Positions 38,722 to 47,610 are shown, counted from the first letter of the stretch. The stretch: 64,000 bases of DNA from Bacillales bacterium (GCA_035700025.1 DASSOY010000072.1:16771-80770); one strand, 5' to 3'. Program-made: numbers and translations. Notes: generated by a model not told the origin, from the sequence alone.

Positions 38722-39633
38722 ATGAATGGGATTTTGCCGTTGAACAAACCGACGGGCTGGACTTCGCACGATTGCGTGCACAAAATGCGAAAATGGAGCG
38801 GCCAGCGAAAAATCGGGCATACCGGGACGTTGGATCCGGCTGCCACAGGGGTGCTGCTCTTATGTTTCGGAACGGCGACGAAAGCCGTGCCTTACTTGAC
38901 CGAGGACGACAAAGAATATGAAGCCACGATTGTCTTGGGCTCGGCAACGACTACTGAAGATGCGGAAGGGGAAGTCATTGCTAGAAAAAAAGTGACGGAA
39001 CTTCCCAGCGTGGCGAAAATCGAATCGGTGTTGTCGGAGTGGACGGGAAACATTCGGCAAGTGCCGCCGATGTATTCGGCAGTGAAAGTCAACGGCCGAA
39101 AATTGTACGAATACGCGCGTGAAGGCATTGAAGTGGATCGTCCCGAAAGATTCGTCACCATTCATGCCTTAGAATTGATGAGCGACGGCATTCGAACTCA
39201 TGAAGACGAAGCCTCTTTTCGGGTTCGCGTTCACTGCAGCAAAGGCACTTACATTCGTACGTTGGCCGTCGACATTGGAAAATCGCTCGGGTATCCCGCG
39301 CATTTGACTTCATTGAAGCGAACGAGGTCGGGAATGTTTTCATTGTCGGATTGTTTGTCGCTGAAGCAGGCCGAGCGACTTGCTGAGGATGGGGAGCTGG
39401 ATGATGCGCTCGTGCCGTTGGAGAAAGCTTTTCGTGCGATGCCGAGATGGATCGTTCCGGCAGACGCAGCCGAAAAGATAAAGAACGGAAGCGTCCTTCC
39501 GCTGCCTGAAGAGATGAAAGCGAACCGTTTTACCGTTTATAATGAAAAAGGATCCTTGTTGGCGGTTTATCGCCGCCATCCGCATAAAGAGGGATACATG
39601 AAACCGGAGCGAGTGTTCCCGGAATCGGATTGA
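38722..39633 (+). CDS. truB: tRNA pseudouridine-55 synthase TruB
   Basis: 303-residue enzyme modifying U55 in the T-loop. The N-terminal signature is GILPLNKPTGWTSHDCVHKM. The catalytic Asp is D38 in HTGTLDPAATG. CSKGTYIRTLAVDIG and a C-terminal PUA-like end follow. ATG 38722 follows GGTGGGAG. It ends just before ribF. Confidence 0.96.
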   Translation: MNGILPLNKPTGWTSHDCVHKMRKWSGQRKIGHTGTLDPAATGVLLLCFGTATKAVPYLTEDDKEYEATIVLGSATTTEDAEGEVIARKKVTELPSVAKIESVLSEWTGNIRQVPPMYSAVKVNGRKLYEYAREGIEVDRPERFVTIHALELMSDGIRTHEDEASFRVRVHCSKGTYIRTLAVDIGKSLGYPAHLTSLKRTRSGMFSLSDCLSLKQAERLAEDGELDDALVPLEKAFRAMPRWIVPADAAEKIKNGSVLPLPEEMKANRFTVYNEKGSLLAVYRRHPHKEGYMKPERVFPESD

Positions 39634-39665
39634 ACTTGCTACTTCGCAGAACAGAAGGTGAAATG

Positions 39666-40610
39666 ATGGAAGTGATTCATTTAAGCCATCCCGGAAAATG
39701 GGACATCGATCCAAAACGCTCGGTGATGGCTCTCGGTTTTTTTGACGGTGTTCATCGCGGTCACGAAAAAGTCATTTTAACCGCGAAACGATTCGCCGAC
39801 GAAAACGGACTGCAATCGGCGGTGATGACGTTTTATCCACATCCGGCCGTCGTGCTCGGAAAAAAAGAAAATCCGGAATATTTGACGCCGCTGCCGGAAA
39901 AAGTGAAACGCATCGAAGCGCTTGGGGTCGACCGGCTCTATGTCGTGAAGTTTGATGAACATTTTTCCTCGTTTGGTCCGCAACAATTCGTCGATGCATA
40001 CCTCGTGAATTTGTCGGTCGTTCATGCGGTCGCCGGATTTGATTTTACATATGGACATAAGGGCGAAGGCACAATGCGAACGCTTCCGGAACATGCTAGT
40101 GGCCGCTTTCAAGTGACGGTCATTCCGAAAGTGGAGGAAAACGGCGAAAAAGTCAGCTCGACGAAAATTCGCGAATTGCTGCGCTCGGGGGATGTCGACG
40201 AAGTTCCTCCTTATTTAGGACGTTATTATGAAATCGAAGGGACGGTTGTGAACGGAGAGAAACGGGGGAGGACGATCGGATTTCCGACCGCAAACATTGA
40301 ATCGCAAGAGTCGTATTTCATTCCCGCCACGGGCATTTATGCGGTGCGCACAAAGGTTGGCGGACATTGGCATGACGGCGTCGCCAGCATCGGATTCAAG
40401 CCGACGTTTCACGACGATTACGGTGAGCGGCCGGCCGTAGAAGTTCACCTTTTCGATTTCGATGGTGATTTGTACGGGAAACAAGCGGTCGTCCGTTGGT
40501 TCAAAAAACTGCGGGACGAAGAAAAATTCGACACCGTTGACGCGTTGGTAAATCAAATGAATCGCGACGCGGCAGAGGCGCAAGCGTATTTGCAAACACG
40601 CAAAGGTTGA
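39666..40610 (+). CDS. ribF: Bifunctional riboflavin kinase/FAD synthetase
   Basis: 314-residue enzyme (RibC of B. subtilis) making FMN and FAD. The N-terminal FAD synthetase nucleotidyltransferase has ALGFFDGVHRGHEKVI, with GFDFTYGHKGEG and KVSSTKIRELL. The C-terminal riboflavin kinase has GRTIGFPTANIE and YGEL-type segments to the end. I start at the second of two adjacent ATGs (39666), at better distance from AGAAGGTG. The rpsO promoter overlaps its stop codon. Confidence 0.95.
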   Translation: MEVIHLSHPGKWDIDPKRSVMALGFFDGVHRGHEKVILTAKRFADENGLQSAVMTFYPHPAVVLGKKENPEYLTPLPEKVKRIEALGVDRLYVVKFDEHFSSFGPQQFVDAYLVNLSVVHAVAGFDFTYGHKGEGTMRTLPEHASGRFQVTVIPKVEENGEKVSSTKIRELLRSGDVDEVPPYLGRYYEIEGTVVNGEKRGRTIGFPTANIESQESYFIPATGIYAVRTKVGGHWHDGVASIGFKPTFHDDYGERPAVEVHLFDFDGDLYGKQAVVRWFKKLRDEEKFDTVDALVNQMNRDAAEAQAYLQTRKG

Positions 40611-40635
40611 TTTTTGTCTGCAAAAAATGTACAAT
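40607..40635 (+). promoter_or_regulatory. Sigma-A promoter of rpsO
   Basis: TTGATT (40607-40612), 17-bp spacer, TACAAT (40630-40635). The -35 box overlaps the ribF stop codon. Confidence 0.7.
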
Positions 40636-40641
40636 TCGATT

Positions 40642-40718
40642 GTATGCAACCGATGCTTGGCAATCGAGTCACCGCCGTTTGCTCGGCATGCGGGGATTTG
40701 ACAAGGAGGTGAAAAAGG
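40642..40718 (+). promoter_or_regulatory. Candidate S15 (rpsO) autoregulatory leader
   Basis: The predicted 5' leader contains hairpins CGAT-loop-ATCG (40651-40666) and GCCG-TTTGCT-CGGC (40674-40687) just before the AAGGAGGTG binding site. S15 leaders that bind their own protein are known in Bacillales, but I cannot confirm the consensus junction by eye. Confidence 0.35.
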
Positions 40719-40988
40719 ATGGCATTGACACAAGAACGCAAACAGGAAATCGTTGAGGAGTTCAAAACTCACGAAAACGACACGGGCTCACCCGAAGTCC
40801 AAGTAGCTATCCTTACGGAGCAGATCAATTCGTTGAACGGACATTTGCGCGACCATAAGAAAGATCATCACTCTCGTCGCGGCTTGTTAAAGATGGTCGG
40901 TAAACGCCGGAACTTATTGACGTATTTGCGCAATAAGGACATACAGCGCTACCGTACGCTCATCAACAAACTTGGTTTGCGTCGTTAG
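40719..40988 (+). CDS. rpsO: 30S ribosomal protein S15
   Basis: 89-residue primary 16S rRNA-binding protein. It has the S15 signature [20 protein letters not shown] and the end [20 protein letters not shown]. Ribosome binding site AAGGAGGTG. It has its own promoter and terminator. Confidence 0.98.
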   Translation: MALTQERKQEIVEEFKTHENDTGSPEVQVAILTEQINSLNGHLRDHKKDHHSRRGLLKMVGKRRNLLTYLRNKDIQRYRTLINKLGLRR

Positions 40989-40994
40989 TTTGCA

Positions 40995-41019
40995 AAAGCG
41001 GGAAACCTTCCCGCTTTTT
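40995..41019 (+). terminator. Terminator after rpsO
   Basis: AAAGCGGGAA (40995-41004), 3-nt loop, TTCCCGCTTT (41008-41017) and T-run to 41019. pnp follows 45 nt later. The TATAAT at 41024-41029 has no convincing -35, so pnp may depend partly on readthrough. Confidence 0.8.
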
Positions 41020-41063
41020 GGTTTATAATGAAAGGTTTTGACAGAAAGGAGTTCACAAAGGAC

Positions 41064-43190
41064 ATGGGTCACGGAAAACAAGTTTTTTCCATTGACGTAG
41101 CGGGTCGTAAATTGTCCGTCGAAATTGGACAACTTGCCAAACAAGCCAATGGTGCCGCCATGATCAGATATGGAGACACCGCAGTGTTATCGACGGCTAC
41201 AGGATCGAAGACGCCGAAAGATTTACCGTTCTTTCCGCTGACGATCAATTACGAAGAACGTCTCTATGCCGTTGGGAAAATTCCCGGAGGCTTCATTAAA
41301 CGGGAAGGAAGACCGAGCGACAAAGCGATTTTGTCGGCGAGACTGATCGACCGTCCGATACGCCCTTTGTTTCCTGACGGATTTCGCAACGAAGTGCAAG
41401 TCGTCAACATGGTGATGAGCGTCGATCAAGATTGTTCTTCGGAGATGGCGGCTATGCTCGGTTCCTCGTTGTCGCTCTGCATTTCCGACATTCCGTTCGG
41501 CGGACCGATTGCCGGTGTGATCGTCGGCAGAATCGACGGAAAATTCGTCATTAATCCGACTTCCGAACAAGCGGAGAAGAGTGACATTCATTTGACGGTG
41601 GCCGGAACGAAAGATGCGATTAACATGGTCGAAGCAGGTGCGAATGAAGTTCCCGAAGAAGTGATGCTCGATGCGATGATGTTCGGTCACGAAGAAATTA
41701 AACGCCTCGTCGAGTTCCAGGAATCGATTGTCGAGACTGTGCACAATGAGAAAATGGAAGTCGAGTTGCACGAGCTTGATGCAGAATTGGAAGCGAAAGT
41801 TCGTGCGGCTGTCGAAGGAGACATTAAAGAAGCCGTTAAGGTAACGGAAAAACAAGCGCGCGAAGCAGCGATCGAAGCGGTCGAAACGAAAGCCGCGGAG
41901 CAGTTTGCTTCTGAAGCGGAGGATGAGGACCGTTCCGAAGAGGCGAAAGAAATCGTTCACAAGATTGTGAAACAAGAAGTTCGTGAATTAATTCTGAACG
42001 AGAAAATACGTCCCGACGGTCGGAAGGTGAATGAAATTCGCGAGCTTTCTTCCGAAGTTCACGTTTTGCCGCGGACACACGGTTCCGGACTATTCACGCG
42101 CGGACAAACCCAGGCGCTCAGCGTTTGCACGCTTGGTGCGCTCGGCGACGTGCAAATTTTGGACGGGCTTGATTTGGAAGAATCGAAACGGTTTATGCAC
42201 CATTACAATTTCCCGCCGTTCAGTGTCGGGGAAGCGAGGCCAATGAGAGGGCCGGGCCGCAGGGAAATCGGGCACGGTGCGCTCGGCGAACGTGCGCTTG
42301 AACCGGTGATTCCGTCTGAAAAAGAATTCCCTTATACCATCCGGCTCGTTTCTGAAGTGCTCGAATCGAATGGATCGACTTCTCAGGCGAGCATTTGCGG
42401 CAGTACGTTGGCGATGATGGATGCGGGCGTACCGTTGAAGGCGCCGGTTGCGGGAATCGCAATGGGCCTCGTGAAAGAAGACGACCGGGTAACGGTATTG
42501 ACAGACATACAGGGGATGGAAGACCATCTTGGCGACATGGACTTTAAAGTGGCCGGAACCGAAAAAGGCGTTACGGCTTTGCAAATGGACATCAAAATAT
42601 CCGGCATTGACCGTGAGGTTTTGAAAACGGCGCTTGAACAGGCGAAGGAAGGCCGCATGGCAATTCTCGAGAACATGAAAACAGCGATTGCCGAGCCTCG
42701 CAAAGAACTTTCGAAGTATGCGCCGAAGATTTTGATCATGAACATTGATCCGGACAAAATTCGCGACGTTATCGGACCGAGCGGAAAAACGATCAATAAG
42801 ATTATTGAACAAACGGACGTCAAAATCGATATCGAACAAGACGGGAGCATTTATATTTCTTCCACCAATCAAGAAATGAACGAAAAGGCGAAGAAAATCA
42901 TTGAGGACTTGGTTCGTGAAGCGAAAGTCGGGGAAATCTACCTCGGCACGGTGAAACGGATCGAGAAATTCGGAGCTTTCGTGGAATTGTTCAGCGGCAA
43001 AGACGGACTCGTGCATATTTCTGAGTTGGCGAAAGAACGCATTGGGAAAGTCGAAGACGTCGTCTCCATCGGTGACGAGATTCTCGTCAAAGTCATCAAC
43101 ATCGACAATCAAGGACGGGTGAAACTATCGCGAAAAGCGGTGCTTCTCGACCAGGAAAAAGCCGAAAAGGAAAAGCAAGAACAGAACTAG
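41064..43190 (+). CDS. pnp: Polyribonucleotide nucleotidyltransferase (PNPase)
   Basis: 708-residue phosphorolytic 3'-5' exoribonuclease. Two RNase PH domains (about 10-230 and 320-545) flank an alpha-helical domain. A KH domain ([18 protein letters not shown]) and an S1 domain ([18 protein letters not shown]) follow. I place the start at ATG 41064, where the family N-terminus begins ([18 protein letters not shown]). An in-frame ATG at 41028 overlaps a -10-like box. The helical linker contains an extra-acidic stretch near residues 285-300. Confidence 0.96.
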   Translation: MGHGKQVFSIDVAGRKLSVEIGQLAKQANGAAMIRYGDTAVLSTATGSKTPKDLPFFPLTINYEERLYAVGKIPGGFIKREGRPSDKAILSARLIDRPIRPLFPDGFRNEVQVVNMVMSVDQDCSSEMAAMLGSSLSLCISDIPFGGPIAGVIVGRIDGKFVINPTSEQAEKSDIHLTVAGTKDAINMVEAGANEVPEEVMLDAMMFGHEEIKRLVEFQESIVETVHNEKMEVELHELDAELEAKVRAAVEGDIKEAVKVTEKQAREAAIEAVETKAAEQFASEAEDEDRSEEAKEIVHKIVKQEVRELILNEKIRPDGRKVNEIRELSSEVHVLPRTHGSGLFTRGQTQALSVCTLGALGDVQILDGLDLEESKRFMHHYNFPPFSVGEARPMRGPGRREIGHGALGERALEPVIPSEKEFPYTIRLVSEVLESNGSTSQASICGSTLAMMDAGVPLKAPVAGIAMGLVKEDDRVTVLTDIQGMEDHLGDMDFKVAGTEKGVTALQMDIKISGIDREVLKTALEQAKEGRMAILENMKTAIAEPRKELSKYAPKILIMNIDPDKIRDVIGPSGKTINKIIEQTDVKIDIEQDGSIYISSTNQEMNEKAKKIIEDLVREAKVGEIYLGTVKRIEKFGAFVELFSGKDGLVHISELAKERIGKVEDVVSIGDEILVKVINIDNQGRVKLSRKAVLLDQEKAEKEKQEQN

Positions 43191-43214
43191 AAGCTGGGCA
43201 TCCCAGCTTTTTTT
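43191..43214 (+). terminator. Terminator after pnp
   Basis: AAGCTGGG (43191-43198), CAT loop, CCCAGCTT (43202-43209), T-run to 43214, starting immediately after the pnp stop codon. Confidence 0.85.
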
Positions 43215-43229
43215 GTTTCGGAGGGAAGA

Positions 43230-43482
43230 ATGAGTTTTTTTAAAATTATACTAATAATAAGTGTTTTATTGATCATTACAAGTTGCTCAATAATGCTTTA
43301 GATACTGATATAAGGGATATAGAAAAAAAGGGGTGGACCATTGACCGTATAATGGAAAAAGAACTCTTTGTACGGATGCGCTATACGAATAATGGTATCA
43401 ATATGACAAAATTTATAAGCAAAAGTTTTTGTTAAATGAGGAGCGTAAAACGGCATATTTCATAAAAAAACTCGGGATTTGA
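43230..43482 (+). pseudogene. Decayed small lipoprotein gene
   Basis: Behind GGAGGG (43220-43225), ATG 43230 opens a frame encoding a lipoprotein-type signal peptide (MSFFKIILIISVLLIITSC) that stops at 43299-43301. The reading shifts frame at about 43289 and continues without a stop (NNALDTDIRDIEKKGWTIDR). It shifts again near 43369 into a third frame that reads DALYE, an in-frame TAA (43390-43392), then WYQYDKIYKQKFLLNEERK and ends at TGA 43480-43482. The pieces fit one protein of about 80 residues broken by two frameshifts and a nonsense codon. Base composition is markedly AT-rich compared with neighbours. A terminator follows. I do not recognise the family. The alternative is unrelated AT-rich spacer. 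Confidence 0.5.
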
Positions 43483-43505
43483 ATTTGACTCCCGAGTATT
43501 TTTTT
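43470..43505 (+). terminator. Terminator after the decayed lipoprotein gene
   Basis: ACTCGGGA (43470-43477) with TCCCGAGT (43490-43497), then A and seven T (43499-43505). It overlaps the last codons of the pseudogene. Confidence 0.8.
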
Positions 43506-43562
43506 GTTGGTCAAGTATAAGTTGTCCCCTCCATTCATAGTTTTTTGTGAGGAGGGAATCCG

Positions 43563-44519
43563 ATGAAAAAACTGATCGTGCACTGGACGGCGTTCGTTCT
43601 AATTTTTTTGTTTGCCTTCGGGACGGTGCAAAATCCGTGGACGTCTCGTTACATTCATGATCTCAAACAAGATCCTGTCGTTTCGGTAGATCAAAACAAT
43701 CCGTTGTACGAAAAAATCGTTCAGGCTGCGGAGAAATACAACGAACCGGCGATTGATGCGAAAATCGATCCTGTTTGGAAAGCGGTTCCGGGATATAATG
43801 GCATCAAGGTCGATGTCGCGGCTTCCTATAAAAAAATGATGAAAGACGGACAGCGATTCGCGAACGATCGTCTCGTGTTTCGCCAAGTCGAGCCGGATGT
43901 ACATTTGAACGATTTGAAGCCGGCGCCGATTTACAAAGGCAATCCGAACAAGCCGATGGTCAGCTTGATGGTGAATGTTGCGTGGGGAAATGAATACATC
44001 CCGAAAATGTTGAAAGTTTTAAAACAGGAGCATGTGCGCGCGACGTTTTTTCTCGACGGTTCTTGGGTGAAGAAAAATCCGGACCTTGCCAAAATGATTG
44101 CGGAAGCCGGAAATGAAATCGGCAATCATGCTTATTCCCACCCGGATATGAAAGCTTTATCCGCCGAGGCGGCACGCCGACAGATCGTGAAAACGAACGA
44201 AGTGATTCGCTCCACGCTGGAAATGAAGCCGAAACTGTTTGCTCCGCCGAGCGGGAGTTACAATAAACAAACGGTAAAAGTGGTCGATTCGCTCGGAATG
44301 AAAACGATTATGTGGACGGTCGACACGGTCGATTGGAAAAATCCGAATCCCGATGCGATGGTCATGAGGGTGTTGCAAAACATCGGTTCCGGGTCGCTCG
44401 TGTTAATGCATCCCACCAAGGCATCGGCGGAAGGGCTTGCAGCGATGATTCATGGGATTCGGGAACGCGGATATCAGATCGGCACAGTGTCCGCACTGCT
44501 GGATGAAGATCGACTTTAA
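43563..44519 (+). CDS. ylxY: YlxY-type polysaccharide deacetylase family protein
   Basis: 318-residue NodB-homology protein, next to pnp as in Bacillus. An N-terminal signal anchor (LIVHWTAFVLIFLFAFGTV) predicts extracytoplasmic location. The NodB domain spans about 130-310: ATFFLDGSWVKKNPDLAKMI, GNEIGNHAYSHPDM with the metal-type H..SH motif, and LFAPPSGSYN. The usual first motif TFDDG is replaced by VNVAWGNE, removing the catalytic Asp pair. Deacetylase activity is therefore uncertain. Ribosome binding site GGAGGG. Confidence 0.88.
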   Translation: MKKLIVHWTAFVLIFLFAFGTVQNPWTSRYIHDLKQDPVVSVDQNNPLYEKIVQAAEKYNEPAIDAKIDPVWKAVPGYNGIKVDVAASYKKMMKDGQRFANDRLVFRQVEPDVHLNDLKPAPIYKGNPNKPMVSLMVNVAWGNEYIPKMLKVLKQEHVRATFFLDGSWVKKNPDLAKMIAEAGNEIGNHAYSHPDMKALSAEAARRQIVKTNEVIRSTLEMKPKLFAPPSGSYNKQTVKVVDSLGMKTIMWTVDTVDWKNPNPDAMVMRVLQNIGSGSLVLMHPTKASAEGLAAMIHGIRERGYQIGTVSALLDEDRL

Positions 44520-44522
44520 CGA

Positions 44523-44551
44523 TTGATGATGCGTTGATTTCCTGCTATAGT
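44523..44551 (+). promoter_or_regulatory. Sigma-A promoter of mlpA
   Basis: TTGATG (44523-44528), 17-bp spacer ending in TGC (extended -10), TATAGT (44546-44551). Located in the 64-bp ylxY-mlpA gap. Confidence 0.75.
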
Positions 44552-44583
44552 GGTCATAGCTTAGGGAATAGAGGGGGGATCTT

Positions 44584-45825
44584 TTGATTACGAGACATCG
44601 ATGTTCGAATGGCGTGACGATAGTGTTGGAAAAGATTCCTGCAGTTCGCTCGGTATCGATCGGTGTTTGGGTTGGTACTGGATCCCGTAACGAGACGAAA
44701 GAAAACAACGGGGTTTCTCATTTTTTGGAGCATATGTTCTTTAAAGGCACGACCTCGCGCAATGCAAGAGAGATCGCCGAAGCATTCGATCGGATCGGCG
44801 GTCATGTGAATGCTTTCACTTCAAAGGAATATACTTGTTTTTATTCAAAAGTACTTGACGAACATGCCGAGCATGCCTTGGACCTTTTGGCAGACATGTT
44901 TTTTCATTCGACGTTTTCCGCCGACGAAATGATCAAAGAAAAGTCCGTCGTTCATGAAGAGATCAAAATGTACGAAGACACACCCGACGAGATGGTTCAC
45001 GATTTGCTCGGACAGGCTTGTTACGGAGACCATCCGCTCGGCTACCCGATTTTGGGAAGCGAGAAGGTGCTTGATTCTTTCGACAGCCGAACGCTTCGGG
45101 ATTACATGAAAAAAAGTTATACGCCGGACAACGTCGTGATTTCGATAGCGGGTCATATCGACGAATCGATCATCACGTATGCGGAACAATTTTTCGGCGG
45201 CTTTCATGGGGAATCTGGAGCGGCGCCAACGGAATCGCCGGTTTTCCGCACGGACAAATTGGCGCGCAGGAAGGACACCGAACAAGCGCATCTTTGTGTC
45301 GGCTTTCGCGGGTTGCCTGTGAATCACGAAGAAATTTTTACACTGGCGGTTTTGAACAACATTCTCGGGGGAAGCATGTCGAGCCGGTTATTTCAGGAAG
45401 TGCGGGAGGAACGTGGGCTCGCTTATTCGATTTTTTCCTATCATTCCGCTTTCCGAGACAACGGTGTATTGAGCATTTACGGCGGCACAGGGGTTGACCG
45501 CGTCGATGAAATGTACACAACTGTCCACGAAGTGCTGGCAAAGTTACGGTCAGGCGGTGTTACTGACAGTGAACTGGAAAACAGCAAGGAACAAATCAAA
45601 GGCAACTTGATGCTCGGCTTGGAAAGCACGAACAGCCGCATGAATTTGAACGCGAAAAACGAAATGTTCCTCGGACGCCACCGAACGCTCGATGAAATGA
45701 CCGAAGACATTGCCGCCGTCACGAAAACACGCGTCAACGCAATGGCCGAAGCGATTTTCAGTGAAGACTTCTCTTGTTCCATCGTCAGTCCGGGCGGAAA
45801 GCTTCCGCGCGTTTTGCAAGTTTAA
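44584..45825 (+). CDS. mlpA: M16 zinc metalloprotease MlpA (YmxG)
   Basis: 413-residue processing-peptidase-like protein. Inverted zinc motif HFLEH at residues 46-50, with the downstream glutamate in EEIKMYEDTPDEM near 125. The C-terminal M16 domain includes LGGSMSSRLFQEVREERGLA. The TTG start follows AGAGGGGGG. The ymxH gene commonly next to mlpA in Bacillus is absent here. Confidence 0.93.
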   Translation: MITRHRCSNGVTIVLEKIPAVRSVSIGVWVGTGSRNETKENNGVSHFLEHMFFKGTTSRNAREIAEAFDRIGGHVNAFTSKEYTCFYSKVLDEHAEHALDLLADMFFHSTFSADEMIKEKSVVHEEIKMYEDTPDEMVHDLLGQACYGDHPLGYPILGSEKVLDSFDSRTLRDYMKKSYTPDNVVISIAGHIDESIITYAEQFFGGFHGESGAAPTESPVFRTDKLARRKDTEQAHLCVGFRGLPVNHEEIFTLAVLNNILGGSMSSRLFQEVREERGLAYSIFSYHSAFRDNGVLSIYGGTGVDRVDEMYTTVHEVLAKLRSGGVTDSELENSKEQIKGNLMLGLESTNSRMNLNAKNEMFLGRHRTLDEMTEDIAAVTKTRVNAMAEAIFSEDFSCSIVSPGGKLPRVLQV

Positions 45826-45843
45826 CGAATAGATGATTGAATG

Positions 45844-45876
45844 AAGCAAGTTCTTAAACGGGACTTGCTTTTTTTT
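45844..45876 (+). terminator. Terminator after mlpA
   Basis: AAGCAAGTTC (45844-45853) with GGACTTGCTT (45861-45870), one G-T pair, then a run of T. Confidence 0.85.
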
Positions 45877-45886
45877 ATGCCTTTTT

Positions 45887-45915
45887 CACAAATTGGGCGG
45901 TTGTCACATATTGTA
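45887..45915 (+). promoter_or_regulatory. Sigma-K-type promoter of dpaAB
   Basis: CACA (45887-45890), 16-bp spacer, CATATTGTA (45907-45915), which fits the mother-cell sigma-K pattern AC - 16 to 17 bp - CATAnnnTA exactly. The dipicolinate synthase operon (spoVF) is a known sigma-K target in B. subtilis. Confidence 0.65.
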
Positions 45916-45996
45916 TCGCAGACGCCGGCATTTCTGGCGTACTTAGGAATCCGTTCTCTCGCGATCACGGACTTTGCAAGCTAAAGGAGGGCATCG

Positions 45997-46887
45997 ATGC
46001 TAACGGGACTTACGATTGCCGTCATCGGCGGCGACGCGAGGCAACTTGAGGTTATTCGGCAACTGAGCGAGAGGGATGCGAATCTTGTATTAATCGGGTT
46101 CGAGCAGCTCGATGAAGATATGACCGGCTCGGCGAAAGCGAAATTGGATCAAGCCCATTTCGAGTCGTTTGACGCGATATTGCTGCCGGTGAGCGGCACG
46201 AACCAACAAGGGAGAGTGGAGACGATCTTTTCCGACGAAGAACTCGTGTTGACTGACAATCATTTGAAAAGAACGCCGGAACGATGCGTCGTGTACAGCG
46301 GAATCAGCAACGATTACTTGGAAAACGCTGCCGCCGCGGCCGGGCGCAAACTCGTAAAATTGTTTGAGCGAAACGACGTTGCCATTTACAACTCCATTCC
46401 GACGGCGGAAGGGACAATTATGATGGTCATTCAAAACACGGATGTGACGATTCATCAGTCGAATGTTGCGGTTCTTGGATTTGGAAGGACGGGGATGACC
46501 GTTGCACGGATGATGGACGCGCTTGGAGCGAAGGTGAAAGTCGGCGCACGCAGGTCGGAACATCTTGCGCGCATTTCGGAGATGGGGTTGACTCCGTTTT
46601 ACACGGAAAAGGTCGCCGAAGAAATCACAAACATCGACGTCTGTATCAACACGATTCCGGATCAAGTCCTTACGGCGAGCGTTTTGTCGCAAATGCCGCT
46701 GAACGCATTGATCGTTGATCTTGCGTCGAAACCTGGAGGAACGGATTTTCGATATGCGGACAAAAGGGGCATCAAGGCATTGTTGGCACCTGGGTTGCCG
46801 GGAATCGTCGCACCGAAGACGGCAGGAGGCATTCTCGCGAAAGTTTTGCATTCATTGTTGAAGGAGGAACGGAAAAATGAGTCTTGA
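45997..46887 (+). CDS. dpaA: Dipicolinate synthase subunit A (SpoVFA)
   Basis: 296-residue NAD(P)-binding subunit. With DpaB it oxidises a dihydrodipicolinate-pathway intermediate to dipicolinic acid in the mother cell for spore core dehydration. It has an N-terminal dipicolinate synthase domain (LTGLTIAVIGGDARQLEVIR) and a Rossmann fold from about residue 150 (VAVLGFGRTGMTVARMMDAL). The binding site is AAAGGAGGG. It overlaps dpaB by 11 nt. Confidence 0.95.
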   Translation: MLTGLTIAVIGGDARQLEVIRQLSERDANLVLIGFEQLDEDMTGSAKAKLDQAHFESFDAILLPVSGTNQQGRVETIFSDEELVLTDNHLKRTPERCVVYSGISNDYLENAAAAAGRKLVKLFERNDVAIYNSIPTAEGTIMMVIQNTDVTIHQSNVAVLGFGRTGMTVARMMDALGAKVKVGARRSEHLARISEMGLTPFYTEKVAEEITNIDVCINTIPDQVLTASVLSQMPLNALIVDLASKPGGTDFRYADKRGIKALLAPGLPGIVAPKTAGGILAKVLHSLLKEERKNES

Positions 46888-47470
46888 AGGCAAAAAAATC
46901 GGTCTCGGCATGACGGGATCCCATTGCACCTATGATCAAGTCGTTCCCCAAGTTCAACGGCTTGTCGACGAACGGGCAGACGTCACTGTGTTTGTTACGT
47001 ACACCGTAAAAAACACGGTAACGAAGTTTGGAGACGGGCGTGATTGGATCAAGAAGGTTGAAGACATTACGGGAAAGAAAGTCGTCGATTCACTGGTCGA
47101 CGCCGAGCCGTATGGACCGAAAAAACCTTTGGATTGTATGGTGATCGCACCGATGACGGGAAATTCGATCAGCAAGTTTGCGCAAGCGATGACTGACTCC
47201 CCAGTACTGATGGCGGCGAAGGCGACGATGCGTAATCGCCGTCCCGTCGTGCTCGGCATCTCGACAAATGATGCGCTCGGGTTAAACGGGATCAACATTA
47301 TGAGATTGATGGCTGCCAAGCATATTTATTTCATTCCGTTCGGACAGGATAACCCGGAACGTAAGCCGACCTCGCTCGTATCGAGGATGGAGGCGATGGT
47401 CGAGACGATCGAAGCGGCCATCAATGGGCAACAATTTCAACCGGTCTTGATCGAAAAATTTCGCGACTGA
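46877..47470 (+). CDS. dpaB: Dipicolinate synthase subunit B (SpoVFB)
   Basis: 197-residue flavoprotein-type subunit of dipicolinate synthase. Visible: IGLGMTGSHCTYDQVVPQVQ, VIAPMTGNSISKFAQAMTD and KHIYFIPFGQDNPERKP, all typical. It is translationally coupled to dpaA. Marks the organism as an endospore former. Confidence 0.95.
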   Translation: MSLEGKKIGLGMTGSHCTYDQVVPQVQRLVDERADVTVFVTYTVKNTVTKFGDGRDWIKKVEDITGKKVVDSLVDAEPYGPKKPLDCMVIAPMTGNSISKFAQAMTDSPVLMAAKATMRNRRPVVLGISTNDALGLNGINIMRLMAAKHIYFIPFGQDNPERKPTSLVSRMEAMVETIEAAINGQQFQPVLIEKFRD

Positions 47471-47487
47471 TTTAAACTTCGCACAGG

Positions 47488-47517
47488 TTCAACTTCTTCT
47501 CGGACACGGAATATGAT
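47488..47517 (+). promoter_or_regulatory. Possible promoter upstream of asd
   Basis: TTCAAC (47488-47493), 18-bp spacer, TATGAT (47512-47517). A modest match. The transcript would meet the terminator hairpin at 47554 before reaching asd. Confidence 0.35.
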
Positions 47518-47553
47518 AAAATAAAAACGGTTCTTGAAAGAATGGAAGCATTG

Positions 47554-47579
47554 AGGAGAAACGTGGGTTTCTCCTTTTT
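47554..47579 (+). terminator. Terminator between dpaB and asd
   Basis: AGGAGAAAC (47554-47562), 4-nt loop, GTTTCTCCT (47567-47575), T-run. Only 31 nt separate it from the asd ATG, leaving little room for a downstream promoter. Confidence 0.8.
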
Positions 47580-47610
47580 ATAAACAATTTACCGCGGAAG
47601 GAGAAGTTGG

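Noticed and set aside
41028..41063. Upstream in-frame ATG for pnp
   Set aside because: It overlaps a TATAAT-like box and precedes AAAGGAG at 41045-41051. PNPase homology begins after ATG 41064.
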